In this document: positions 33,269-45,175 of the stretch, in pieces
How positions within the stretch are numbered: position 1 is the first letter of the stretch
How the letters are laid out: every line of letters starts with the position of its first letter
From: Euwallacea fornicatus
Taxonomy: Eukaryota > Arthropoda > Insecta > Coleoptera > Curculionidae
Direction: 5' to 3'
NCBI RefSeq assembly: GCF_040115645.1
Contig: NC_089553.1
Coordinates: 1,550,001 to 1,614,000 of the forward strand
DNA length: 64,000 bases
Program-made: the position numbers and the translations under genes
The notes under the pieces: generated by a model
The model's database searches: none
What the model saw: only the letters and a program-made list of their open reading frames with translations
What the model was told of the DNA's origin: nothing

Positions 33269-35964
33269 TATATCCAAGGTGGCTTAGCTTTGTTGCTACA
33301 GGGTCCGGATGTTTTCAAATCAATTAAAACCGTGTTTTTGAAATAATTGCTACACGCTTTTATCAATTTTTACTAATTTTGGAATTAAGCCTTTTTACAT
33401 AAATTGGCTTGTTTTGATGCGAGGGAGATCTTTTTTCGATACGTAGACATTAAAAATGACGCGTGGTCAATAAATACAAGTTTGTATTTTCGTTACCTCC
33501 TATATGAACAACTTCGATTTTGTCTCTGCCACAAGTTGACTTTATTTTGAAACTTTTTTGTTTTTGGTAAAATTTTCGCCAGACAGACAGTTTCTCAACA
33601 AAAAAAATGATTTACAATACTTTGAAATTCATGATTGTTATGAAAATAATGTTAAAAAAAATTATATTTTGCGTTTCCTACGCAACGATAAAATAAATAT
33701 TCCGTACATATAACATACCGATAGTGTTTACTATCGTTGTTGTTGGTCGGAGCTGAGTTTAATGTAAATAGATTTATTTTTATTTGTTTAAAATGAAACA
33801 TTATTTTATCCCTGACAAAGTTGACATGCTTCTAATTTACGGATAATGTGAGCGAAATAGACGTTATGAGTGTCAGAATCTATTATAACAAATATCCCAA
33901 TAGCAAAATTCCATACCATTAAACTTTCGTGAGTATTGAAAGGCAACTTAGGAAAACAGGTAGTTTTAATCCAAATAATGTTAAAACAAAATTCCAATTC
34001 CAAAAAGGGCCAAAAATTGAGAAGAAGAAAAGTATGGTGCCATTCTAGTTGATTCGTAGACTATCTATGGAAGATGGAAGGTACCCAAGAAATCCATCTG
34101 TAATTAAGTTCCCTTTAATTCCCAATATAAATATGCATACCCAAAAATAAATGGTAAAAATACTTTTAAAAAGTTCATCAAGACGTAGAATTATTTTTAT
34201 ATATTTATTTCAAACTTTGAAATAGCTACTTGAGCGATTTATAAATGTGCTGTCAATAAAAACTACGAATTCCGGACAATTTGGTGAAGGTAAATGGCCT
34301 TTATCTTTATTACATAATACATATGTATCTTAGTTATGAATATGTCATCCTACTTTTCGTATAAAAATTTGATTTAGTTTCATTGTCGAGAAACTTTATA
34401 CTTCTTTTTTGACCAAATTCTCTTTGCAACAGAAAATGTTTTTTATTCAATCAGGATATGTTTACATAATTAAACTGTTGCCTTAAATTCGTAATTTTTC
34501 TCCTATTTTACTAAATCTGGAAACATCGCATATAACGTTTCTAAGACCGATCAGCTGTACCTTTACAAATGCCAGGTCGTACCGATATCACTTCGTAGAT
34601 GATTCACTCGAATGTTAACGTGGCGATGAGCGATATCTTTTTAAATTTGCGCTGCACTAGTAATCGGAATAATCGAGTTTTCTTATGTTCTAAACATCGG
34701 CAAGTTACGTTGTTAATATATCTATGATTTAGTGAATGAAAGTGGGCGGTGTTTAACTGTCATTTTTTGAGTGAAAGTGGATTTTGCTGACGTGATTTTG
34801 ATTCATGCTTTTAGTGTTCAGAGGTAAGTCCTGACTTTTGTGGTTCACATTTAAGTTTTGTCAGGTCATTGAGAACCACATAATTCAATTTTAATTAAGT
34901 CGAAAATTTTTTGCAATTTTGGCTCTTTTCGAAGGTTAACCATCTTTAGAAGTGGCCGAGGAGTGATATCGTAAGTTGAGCTGTTTCGAATATTAAAAAA
35001 CTATTTCATGAATTAATACCGATTTTTTGTGCTTCAGGTTTCAACTCTGTACACCTCTGTTTCAAGTTGAATTTAATTCAGAATATTAACTGTTTTAAGA
35101 TTTTTTTTTCTGGAAGTAAAATTGTATTTTATTCAGTAATTAACGTTGATTTTTTTCTTAGGAGTTAATATTACATTTTTCAGGGATTATGTAATATTGC
35201 AGTTTTTTTCAACACTGCAGATTATTTTTAAAATAAACCAGACACAATGCCCAAACTATAAATTAATTAGTTAAAACGAATTTGTTTGTGTATCCAGGAA
35301 AACGGTCAACATTTTCAACATTTGTTATAGTAATTAAAGTATAATAATAACTAAGTTTGTTGTTATTTACAATTAAAACTGCTTTTATGCTTTTATTCTG
35401 ACTAAATAACCATGATAAATTGCATTTGCATCGTATCGTAAATATTTTTTTTGTAGAGAAACTATATGCCTGGCGAATATTTTACAAGACAAAAAGTTTT
35501 AAAATAAAGTAAGCTTGTGGCACAGAAGAAACTAAAAGTATTCGTACAGGGAAATTTTTTTTATTTACGAACCTCGCGCCAGTTTTAATGTTTCTATATA
35601 TTAAAAAAGATCCTGCTGATGTTAAAACACCACAATTTATATAGTAATTGTTAGTTCTAAATTTGTGAAAACCGATAAAATCGTTTAGCAATTATAAAAA
35701 AAAACTATATCAACTTGAGAACTTTGGCGTTCTGTAGTGGCACAATAAAGCAGCATTTGATATGGGTAAGTTTGTCTAAAACGCCTTATTTTTGGTTCAG
35801 GACTTTTTGGTCAAGCGTTGTACAGTCATTTCAGGGACAGCCGTATACCTAACTTGAATGAGATAAATAAATATATCACAATAAAATAGGAGAAGACTGA
35901 ACATAATACATCTTTACGGGGATAAACTTATAATGATATCTTCTCATTATTCTAATATCACTCC
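33269..35964. other. 2.7 kb intergenic DNA, TMEM62 3' side
   Basis: No supported gene. The open frame 33806-34003 (minus) has an unusual content of hydrophobic and aromatic residues but no domain I recognise. A plus-strand donor-like CAGAGGTAAGTCC at 34818-34830 could belong to a noncoding exon, without further support. Confidence 0.4.
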
Positions 35965-38687
35965 CTAGTTTGCTTTTCCTATCTTATCCGCACTCTCCTC
36001 AATCCCTGAATGACTCACATCCAGGTGCACCGCGATCTCTGATTTAGTAAAACATATTTCTCTGGCTTGTCTAAAGCATTTTTCTGGCAAACGCAGAGCA
36101 GTGTAGTAGACCACCGCTGCCAGTACTAGAGACCACGTCCTTAAGGGTCCCAAAATGAAGGCCAGAGTGCCATAAGCCATCCAAAATAGATATGCCATTA
36201 TTACTTGTATGGTGAATACAACGCAAAATGGAAGATGTGCGCATGTAACTTGTTTTATCGTCAGTTTTTTGCCTGTTTTAAGAGTGAGGTGGTTATATCT
36301 GAAACATTACACATTATGGTTATTAACACTTAAAATTGTATGCGTTATGCTTACCTCCTGTTGACTGTATTAATTAAGATAAATGTCAGAGGGATTTGGA
36401 ATGTTATCATCTACAGAATATATTTTTAAAAGTAACAAAAAACTTGGCATAGTTGTTTTGTAATACCTGAACAAATCCATAAGCATATGTGAACGATCCA
36501 GGCAGGAATGCTCCGTCTATGAAAATGCCCCAAGAGAAAATTACCCCAAGGTAATCCTCCACAATATAACCAATGGACCAAGGTCCCATAACAAGGTAAA
36601 GAGGATATAGGACTATAGGCCAAAATATTCTGTTTATTGTGGTCAGAACCCACAGTTTTCTAATAAAGGTTTTAATAAAGTTTCCTCTAAGTCTTGGTTG
36701 TGAGATCAACCCCCCTACAAGTTTTCAATTATACAATATCGATTAAAATTATTCTAAAACCCTTTAAAATATTACCTGATATCACTTTATGGAAGTATTT
36801 CATTAGGAATAATGGAAGCAGATACACTAACAGGGATACAATAAAAAGTGACCAGAACTAAAATAATTTGTCATCAAGAATCTGTCTTTTAAGTTACACT
36901 ATCATCTCTCACAATGTGGCTGAGGTTAGACATGAGTGCTAGCTTAGGAAGAAGCCCAAAGGAAGATTTAGTATTGTCAAGTGAAAATGGAACTTCTTCG
37001 GTTTTCTCCCGGCCATCAATATCCTTTACGTAAACCTGCATAAAATAACTCAATAATGTCCTAAAAACAAAAAATAGAAAAGTTCATTAAACCTCAATTG
37101 AATGAAGCCCCCTCAAATACATTTGAGCATTCCAAGAAGTAACATACAAAGGACCTTTGATATGTCTTAAATTAGTCCAAGATCCTTTATTGATTCTAAT
37201 ACGCACGCTTTGTATTCTAGACAAACTAAATGCCAATACTCTTATATGAGTTGAATGCCGAATATTGTCTATATTTTCTCTTAAAGGATTCACAAAAAGC
37301 GCATGTTTAGGATTCGTCAAAAGGAGAACAGGCCAACGTCTGTGATGAACGTCAATAAAAGAAAACATTCCATGATCAATGGCCATTAGCCGGTACATTC
37401 TATTATCCTTCCAATCACCCAATTCTAGCTCCAAAAAGCCACCTTTTTGCATGGTGTACATTTGTGGAATCAAACCACCCAGTGTGTGCAAATGTCCACA
37501 CACATAAACGAAACCATTAGGATCTTTCTTTATTAAATTACGGACGTTTTCTGAACCGGAAGACAAAATACATGAGGTGGGGAAGTGACCAAACCATATG
37601 GTATAATTGCTCCCTAAAAAAGTTTCAAATTTAAGCACCATTCATGGTGAAGGTCTGGACATAGTCAGGTAAAATATTCTAACATTTGTTTTATTGAACA
37701 ATCATTTGATCATATGTGCTAATATGAATAATCAAAATAAAATGAATGTTGTAATATTTAAGCTGATCCTAATGCAGTTACCAGACCGTTAGCTACCCAA
37801 TAATATAAATCCTCCTTTATTCTATGTTTTCTAGAGAAATTTGTATCATACCTGTAGCATCAATATCTCTTAAAAGCCTGTTTATTTCATCTACTTCTGG
37901 CTGATCCAATATGCCCACAAAATTAAAGGGTCTTCGAGGACCTGAGTAATAAATCCATATAAATAAATATATATGTATTAAAAGCAAATGACATACCGGG
38001 TTCTAAGCAAGCATCAATACCCACAAAGGAATAGACTGTATTACCATTTTTAACCTGCACCATATAAGATCGAGGATGATCCCTCCCTTGCACTGAGTAA
38101 TTTGTGAAGTAGTTTTGTTTGGAATTGATGCTTATAACATTAAAATTATCTACAAATTCTGTTGTAACAAAAACCTCATTGCCCAAACCAGTGAAATATT
38201 AGATACCATGATTTCCTCGAATATCCAACCATATTGTCTTCTTAATAATATCATATTCCTGTAAAATATCCTTATAGTGCCTCCACTCAGACTCAAATTG
38301 TTGAGATCCAATTGCATCTTTGGTTTTGGCATCAGTCAAATCTCCTGTAGTGAGAACTACTTTAGGAGTTATACTATCAATGGTGTAATGACAAAACTCC
38401 CGAAATTCTGTTATCCTTGAGGGGTCTCTAAATATGCTAATATGTATGTCTGATATCTATGACAAATATTGTTATTTTAGTCATAGACAAAGGACTGAAG
38501 TAAACTTTACCTGTAAAAACCAAATGAGATTGTCAAACTTATCTGCCACATGAAAAAACTTCTCTCTAAGGTGTTCATCTGGATGAACAGAATTTGTGCT
38601 GATTAACAGTAGAAGGTTGGCTAGAAATACTGCTAGAAAAATCATCGAAATGAACACTCCCACTGCAGTTTTGGTAATCTTCATCAT
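35965..38687 (-). CDS. Tmem62: TMEM62-like metallophosphoesterase-fold membrane protein
   Basis: Ten exons on the minus strand: 38687-38511, 38456-38207, 38149-37997, 37941-37852, 37613-37093, 37035-36913, 36857-36776, 36714-36467, 36410-36355, 36298-35965; 677 aa (human TMEM62 about 643). Seen: an N-terminal membrane anchor (residues 9-30), then the calcineurin-like phosphoesterase motifs ISDIHIS (60-66), TTGDLTD, GNHD assembled across intron 2, WFGHFPTS and CGHLH; a beta-rich middle; and five or six hydrophobic helices in the C-terminal third. This order matches TMEM62, a conserved animal protein of unknown substrate. Metal-binding residues D, H, D, N, H and H all appear present, so hydrolase activity is possible. 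Two adjacent ATGs occur at the start (38687, 38684). Confidence 0.93.
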
Positions 38688-39668
38688 ATGAATGTTTCCT
38701 TTTTTAAATTAACCATAGTGAATTAATTGTGGGATATATTGGGAAATGGACTGTTGTTTGTAACCATCCAATAAGCACTTGGATTTACATAACGCGTGCT
38801 AGGAATATTTAAACATTATTAATTTGCCATCGTGACAATTCAGAGAAGATTGCACTTGCAGAGGATTGTTTATTATTTATTTTTTAGAATTCCAGCTGAC
38901 CGTTGACGTTTCGACACTAGAACAGCTGATTAAAAGTATTGATCCTTTCTCAAGTACAATTGTTCAACTTTTCTTTGGACGTCACCAATTTGTGAAAATA
39001 AAATTCAACTGCAGTGCCAAATTTCGAACGAGGTAAATTTTAGTAGAATTCGACATCACTTTAAACCCATTTAATATTGATAATATATGCATTGATTTTA
39101 TTGAATTTCAGTAGAGAACAGAATTGTTCTTAGTACATTTTGTAGTGTTATTTGGAAATAATTAACATTTAATTTTTAATTGAAAAATGAATTCATTTCT
39201 GAACCCTACGTACTCTAAATAAAACGTAGTCTGAAATGATTTTTCAATTTACTGAAAATGATCGGAAATTCCGAAAGTGTGGCAATATCGCACGGTTGTG
39301 ACTTCATACGAGCCGAGTGACGTGCAATCAAAAGTATTACCAATGAACCATAGATAAGTTTCTAGTACAAGAAATACACATATTAGACAAGGATAACCAT
39401 ATCATCCGTTGACATGGAATATGACGCCATCTAAAAAGCAGATTTACAAGTACTTTATATACTAGATTCGGTTCAATAAACAAAAAAAAATATATAACCT
39501 TATTTTTTGTTATCAAATATCTAATTCCTTAATAGCGTTTTTTTGTTTGTTTAATAACTGATTTCAATAAATGAAACCATGAAATGTGAAATACCTATAT
39601 ATGGCATCAAATAGCCATAATTGGAAGCGCGCACACACAATTTCTTTGAACCTCACATTAAATTCAAA
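38688..39668. promoter_or_regulatory. Divergent region between TMEM62 and PIG-B genes
   Basis: About 980 bp between two start codons on opposite strands. Contains the promoters by position; no TATA box pair was recognised. No coding sequence seen. Confidence 0.4.
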
Positions 39669-41558
39669 ATGCAGCTTAAAAATTTTCAAAATGTTGACGT
39701 TTTTTCAATATTTGTACTTGTAAGGCTGTTGTCAGTGTTTGCAGTCCAAACTTTTTTTGTCCCTGATGAGTACTACCAGTCCTTAGAGGTGGCCCATAGG
39801 CTGGTATTTGGTTATGGGCACTTGACATGGGAATGGCGTCAAGGGATTCGCAGTTATGGATATCCCCTTTTCTTTGCCTTGTTGTATAAAGTGATGTACA
39901 TACTTGGGTTAGACAGTCCTGAAATGGTGGTAAATAAGATTTGTTTGCAGTCAAAAGAGTATATTAGATATTTATGATACAGCAATTTTATAGATATATG
40001 TTCCTAGAATAGCCCAAGCCCTCTTAAGTGCTTACTCAGATCTCTGCTTCTACAGATGGTCAGGCACTAAAAAATGGGCCATATTCTCTATATGTAGCTC
40101 TTGGTTTTGGTTCTATACATCCTCCAGAACCTTAATTAATACATTTGAAACCAATCTTACAACAATTGCATTGTCTCACTTTCCCTGGCTTGGAAAAAGG
40201 CCTGGTAAAATACTTGAATGAATCTTTGTTTTATATATTTAATATTGTGATTGTTAGAGACTTCAAGCAGTTTTATTTGGATTGCTGCAGGCCTATTTTG
40301 TATACGAGCTACTAGTGCTGTGATTTGGTTACCCATCTGTCTATTCCACCTTTGTATCTCTCAGACTAAAGCACTTAAATTGGTTATAACTAAATATATC
40401 CCTATTGGGTAATTGAAAAAATAAAGATTTTAATAACAATTTGATAAATAATTCTTTTAGTCTTATTGTGTTGATTATCTCTGTAGTGTTGGACAGTTTA
40501 AGTTATGGTTCATTCCAAATTACCACCTACAATTTCCTCAAAGCCAATATATTTCAAAATGTCGCTACAAATTATGGTACACAACCTTGGCATTGGTACT
40601 TATCAAGCGGTATTCCAGCCATTTTAGGCATACAGATTTTGCCTTTTATTATGGGGGTCTTAGTAGTATTAAAAGCTAGAAAGAATCACCTAAATGAGTT
40701 GGCTATGCTGGGCACAGTCATATTCACCACTTTAATATTCAGGTTGGTTGGCATATTTCCATTCTATTGCTAATCACAATTTGAAACTATATTAATTTTA
40801 CAGTCTTTTACCTCATAAAGAATTCAGATTTCTTCTCCCTTTGTTGCCAATAATGTTGTTTGTTTCTTCAAGATTTTTATCTGCTTGGAGCAGAAAAGCT
40901 AGTGGGTGAGTATGTTTAAATGTTCTTAGGAGTTTGTTGATAATATCTCTCTCTTAGCACTTCAATGTGGCTTGCAACATTCATAATTTTTATTGGAAAT
41001 TTGTTGCCTGCCTATTATATTGGTTACAACCACCAAAGAGGTACGCTAGACGTAATGGAGGAGCTTCAGCATATAGCTTTAAAAGACCCTGAAAATGTTA
41101 GTTTGTTGTTTTTGATGCCCTGTCACTCAACACCTCTTTATAGGTATGCGATTAGAGTTTTGTAGATTAATCTTAGATGGTTATTTTAGTCATATTCACA
41201 TAAATGTAAAAACAAGGTTTTTGACGTGCAACCCAAATATAGATAGAATTGAGAATTATATCGATGAGGCTGATCAGTTTTATGCAAAACCAAATAGCTG
41301 GTTAAGGCAGAACTATCCTCCTAACAGCAGTCTCCCTTCACACATAGTATGCTTTGATACTTTGGTACCTGTCATTGGAAATGATATTTTGACTAGGTAG
41401 AGGTGAGTTGTAGCAATATCCAGAACACTGATCCTTGCGTTTGCAGGTATAAAAGGATAAAGCAATTTTTTCACTGCGACTTCCCCTTAAGTTCCAGAAT
41501 AGGAGCTAATGTGTTGATCCATGAGAGGAAAGATTTTGAGATTTTATGGACCACATAG
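39669..41558 (+). CDS. PIG-B: GPI mannosyltransferase 3 (PIG-B)
   Basis: Eight exons: 39669-39929, 39994-40204, 40258-40408, 40461-40742, 40804-40905, 40958-41143, 41190-41396, 41447-41558; 503 aa, close to the family. Seen: FFVPDEYYQSLEVAH at 29-43, with the acidic pair D33-E34 of the first lumenal loop that defines GT22 mannosyltransferases; GHLTWEWRQGIRSYGYPL; PRIAQALLSAYSD; NYGTQPWHWYLSSGIP; LLPHKEFRFLLP; GYNHQRGTLDVM; MPCHSTPLY; and the Ser/Tyr C-terminus. PIG-B adds the third mannose to the GPI anchor precursor in the endoplasmic reticulum. About nine hydrophobic segments. The chosen ATG is the first one in frame close to the conserved region; a longer in-frame stretch upstream has no ATG. 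All introns 46-64 nt. Confidence 0.95.
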
Positions 41559-41608
41559 TGACTTTTTTGGTTTAAATTAATGTGTGAATATATTATTGCC
41601 AAAAATTT

Positions 41609-41614
41609 AAATAA
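41609..41614 (+). terminator. Polyadenylation signal of PIG-B
   Basis: AATAAA about 50 bases after the stop codon. Confidence 0.6.
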
Positions 41615-42630
41615 AACATATGATTGGTTTTTGTGTACATTGAATGTGTAAGACAATTACTGGATATATCGTGATAGTAGGGTCAAGTTAACTTTCACCA
41701 AAACTTGAAAATGTCAGCACCTCAGTAAAGTATAAATAATCGGGAATTAATGTTTAGAAAGTTCTGCCACGAATGCATGTTCGTTCGTCTTCGGAAACCC
41801 GAACAATAACGGTAGGATAATTCCTGAATTGTCGAATCAAATCGAATTTTACCACCAGGATTTTTACCTGTTTTGTGCCGAAACTAGTGTTTATGTGATA
41901 CTAATTGCATTTTTATAAAATTAACCCTTATTTCGTATAAATATTTCCGTTTTTTTTACATATTTTCACTTAAAATTTGATATTTTTCGCGAGTTAAATA
42001 CAAGACCCTCAGACGCCATTATACTGTCGATTGAAGCATTATTGTTTTGTTTGCAAAGGCTATTTGACAGATTTGGTGTTCTTGTCAAAGGAAATCTAAT
42101 TTTTACATGTATTCAACCCGGCATGGTCTTGAAAGAATGTTCATTAAGGTTTTCCAATATGAACCTATAATTGTGTATAGATTATTCAAAATTTAATATA
42201 TTTCGCGAGTTTAACGGATGGAATTACACAAGCGTTTGTCTTGAAGGTAAGAATTCCTAATATCGCAAAAGAGGGCTTCGAGAACATTAACGAGGATTTA
42301 CGCATAACATCTAATACGGTAAATCCCCTATAACACTGGAGATATTTTAAGTCTTACATAAATCAACGTTGTACGAGACAGTTTAATAATACAAATTCAT
42401 GGGCCGTTTACGTACTAATATGTACTTTTTCTAGATAAAATCGAGATTGATTTCCCAAAGATTTATTTTCCTCAAATTTAAGGGGAATAATAAAATAAAT
42501 CGTACGATAAGATGGTTTTTTCATACATATTTAAAATGCGTCACAACTAAAAACGATCTCTTCTAAAAATGGGGGTTTCACGAGATTTATGAAGAATAAT
42601 TACGGTTAGCGTCCTCATTCAAATATAATG
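41615..42630. other. Intergenic DNA
   Basis: 1 kb with no supported coding sequence; AT-rich; no RNA gene recognised. Confidence 0.4.
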
Positions 42631-43980
42631 CAGGATGTCTCATGAGAAGCTGTATATACTTCTATACTTTTACCATGAAACAAAATTATTAAGAAGAATA
42701 TTGAGTCAGGATTGAAAAGTTGCTCGCGTTTTTTATTGACATTATAAGGGAGTTTTGCACATTTTGTCGAAAAATGGTTTTGTCTGTAACTTTGTAATGT
42801 CAGTTTGCTTTTTAAAATTTTCTGATCAAAGCATACATTATTGTGTGAAAGATCATGTTTTCAGAGTTCCAAAAATCTAGAACCATCTTCAAAAAATTTA
42901 GTACGTTTCTCTAAAGCAAAAAAATCACCCTGTATGTGAATTTTTAAAAAACTTTCATTCAAATTTACTAAAGATTAGATAAACTAATAGTTAGAGCCAA
43001 TCAACAAATTTGTCACATTCTACCTTGCTTTGATAAGAAGCGAAAATTACGAAAATTCTACAATTGTAGATTTTTGGATATAGTATGTAATTACCTTCCT
43101 TATCTTGAATACACTATTTTTCAAAATTAAATATTACAATTAATAACAAAAGGAAAACTGCAATATTAACTGGAATCAGAGCAAAAAAAAATATACGACA
43201 TATTAATAACATTTTATAATTAAAATAACGAGAGAAAAGAAAAAGAAAACTAATTTTTAATATTGTTGGAAAGTGACTCAAAAAAACTTACATAAAAATG
43301 AGAAATTCGCCATTTACTATTTACATTTGGCTTAGTCAATCTAACAAGAGTAAAAATAAATGTTCTTTTTTTTTTCTCGTTATTTTAATTTTATAATGTT
43401 ATGTATGTCTCAAATAATTTTTTCCATTTTTATTTAAGTAATTTTTTTTATATATATTTTTAACTGCCATTAAATATTCAAGAGTTTTGCGTTTTGTTAT
43501 TCATTGCAATATTTGATTTTAAAATATAGTGTATTCAAGATAAGGATGGTAGATATATCTAAATATCCAAAACTGTAACATTTTCGTAAAATTCTTTTTT
43601 TTTTATAAAGTATATGAAGAATGTGATAAATTTGACAACTATTAATTAGTTCATCCAATCTTTAGCAAATGTGCATAGCGTTTTTTCGAAATTTCGTATA
43701 CAGGGTGATTTTTTTGGTATGGTAAAAAGTTAATATATTTTTTAAATATGGTTTTGGATTTTACTCATACACAACGGTGTACGCTTTCACCGGAAAATAG
43801 AAAAAAAAACAATCTGGCATTAAAAAGTTATGGCTAAAACCATTTTTCGACAAAAATGTGTAAAGCTCCCTGTAGAATAACAAAAAAAAATGCAAGCAAC
43901 TTTTTAATGCTCACTTGATATTCCTTTTAGGAATCTTGTTCCATGCTAGAAGTATATACAATTTCTCAGGATTCATCCTG
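42631..43980. mobile_element. Long-inverted-repeat (foldback-like) element
   Basis: About 1350 bp in which most of the sequence pairs with itself. Left end CAGGATGTCTCATGAGAAGC and inverted right end CAGGATGAATCCTGAGAAAT continue with TGTATATACTTCTA, AAAAGTTGCT, TTTTGTCGAAAAATGGTTTT, AAAAAAATCACCCTGTAT, and CTAAAGATT on both arms, so arms are 500 bp or more. No coding frame. TATAAT precedes (with one extra G) and follows the element, and may be a target duplication. The arms contain a second end-like motif (CACCCTGTAT), suggesting an element that itself inserted into or formed from another. Confidence 0.7.
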
Positions 43981-45082
43981 TATAATTCTTTTAGTGTCTT
44001 GTACGAGCACATGCGCAATTTTTCCGTCGTGTTATAAGAATCCGTCATATATGAACTTGTGTTAGAAGAGATCTTACTGGAGTCTATTGAACATTAAAAT
44101 TGATTTTTACAAAAAAATGAAAATATCCAAATATCTCTTTTCGACCCTTTGTCAACGCTAGTAAAGTGGGTCAAGGTCAAGAAAAAACAGCTTTGTAAGA
44201 TTAGACCATAGTCAACAGGATGGACAAATTTTAATTACATTTCTTAGCCATATGCAAATGAAATAAAAACGTATTTTCGTAGGTTCGATTACATTCCCCT
44301 GCCTTAATTCTAGTATGTTTACTTTTCAAAAGTTTTCAACAATTATATAGTAAAGGTTTCGTGTGCTGTGGGGAATCCGTGTTCTATACAGTTTTGCATT
44401 AGCCACTGCAGTAAAAGATATTCTTGACCTTCGCCTTAACTAAATCATTGTCCCCTCAAGTCCCAAAGTGATTTTACCGGTTTGAAGACATAAGTTGTTT
44501 CTGCTTTGGGTGGTTACATTCGTAGTCCGCTGTCTGCTTACAAAGGTAAGTTCTCAAAAATAATTTGTTCTAAATCTTTTGTATAGAAATTTACACACAG
44601 GCAATATGTAAATATACAACAATTTACAGTTAAGTATTTCATTGCTTTGCATTATTAGAGCCGACTCTGTAGGTTTTATCTTCGAATTTGCCCATTGTAA
44701 CATTAAAGTTTACAATACGTAATTCGATTGCGTATTGAGTTTTTCCGCATGCCTAAGCATAATTCCAGTCCGGCTATTGTCTAGTATATGTTAGAACACA
44801 ATTGTGGTTACGGTTCGTTTCTACAGCATTTCCTGCAAATGTAAATCAGCCACCACAAAGTTTTCAAGTGAAAACCACAGTTGTTAAAATATAAACGAAG
44901 AGAAGTGGATTCCTTGAATTTCATTTTAATCTATGTGGTAATAACAAATATACGCAGATTAGCATCAACGTGATTATACACTATTTTTATCTGCAAGTGC
45001 GAGATCTTCGTTCGTTCACATTAAAAATCTTTATAGTTATGCAAATTATGTTTAAAGTTAAATAGCGCGAAAGTGGCGAATA
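43981..45082. other. Upstream region of the serpin gene
   Basis: No coding sequence supported. A donor-like CAAAGGTAAGTTCT at 44540-44553 followed by an acceptor-like TTTTTTTTCGGTTTCAG at 45148-45164 would allow a 5' noncoding exon spliced just ahead of the serpin ATG, as an alternative to the TATA promoter at 45083. Confidence 0.35.
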
Positions 45083-45088
45083 TATAAA
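45083..45088 (+). promoter_or_regulatory. TATA box of the serpin gene
   Basis: TATAAA in TATATAAAAGCG, 93 bases before the serpin ATG. Transcription would start near 45113, giving a 5' UTR of about 60 nt. Confidence 0.55.
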
Positions 45089-45175
45089 AGCGTTCTCGTG
45101 TAAAGCAACTAAGTTTCTCAATATCATTTTTTCCAAGTGTACCCTGCTTTTTTTTCGGTTTCAGAATCGTCCAGA

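Noticed and set aside
34785..34830. Donor-like site as a first exon of an unseen plus-strand gene
   Set aside because: No downstream plus-strand coding exon fits until PIG-B, which has its own local start.
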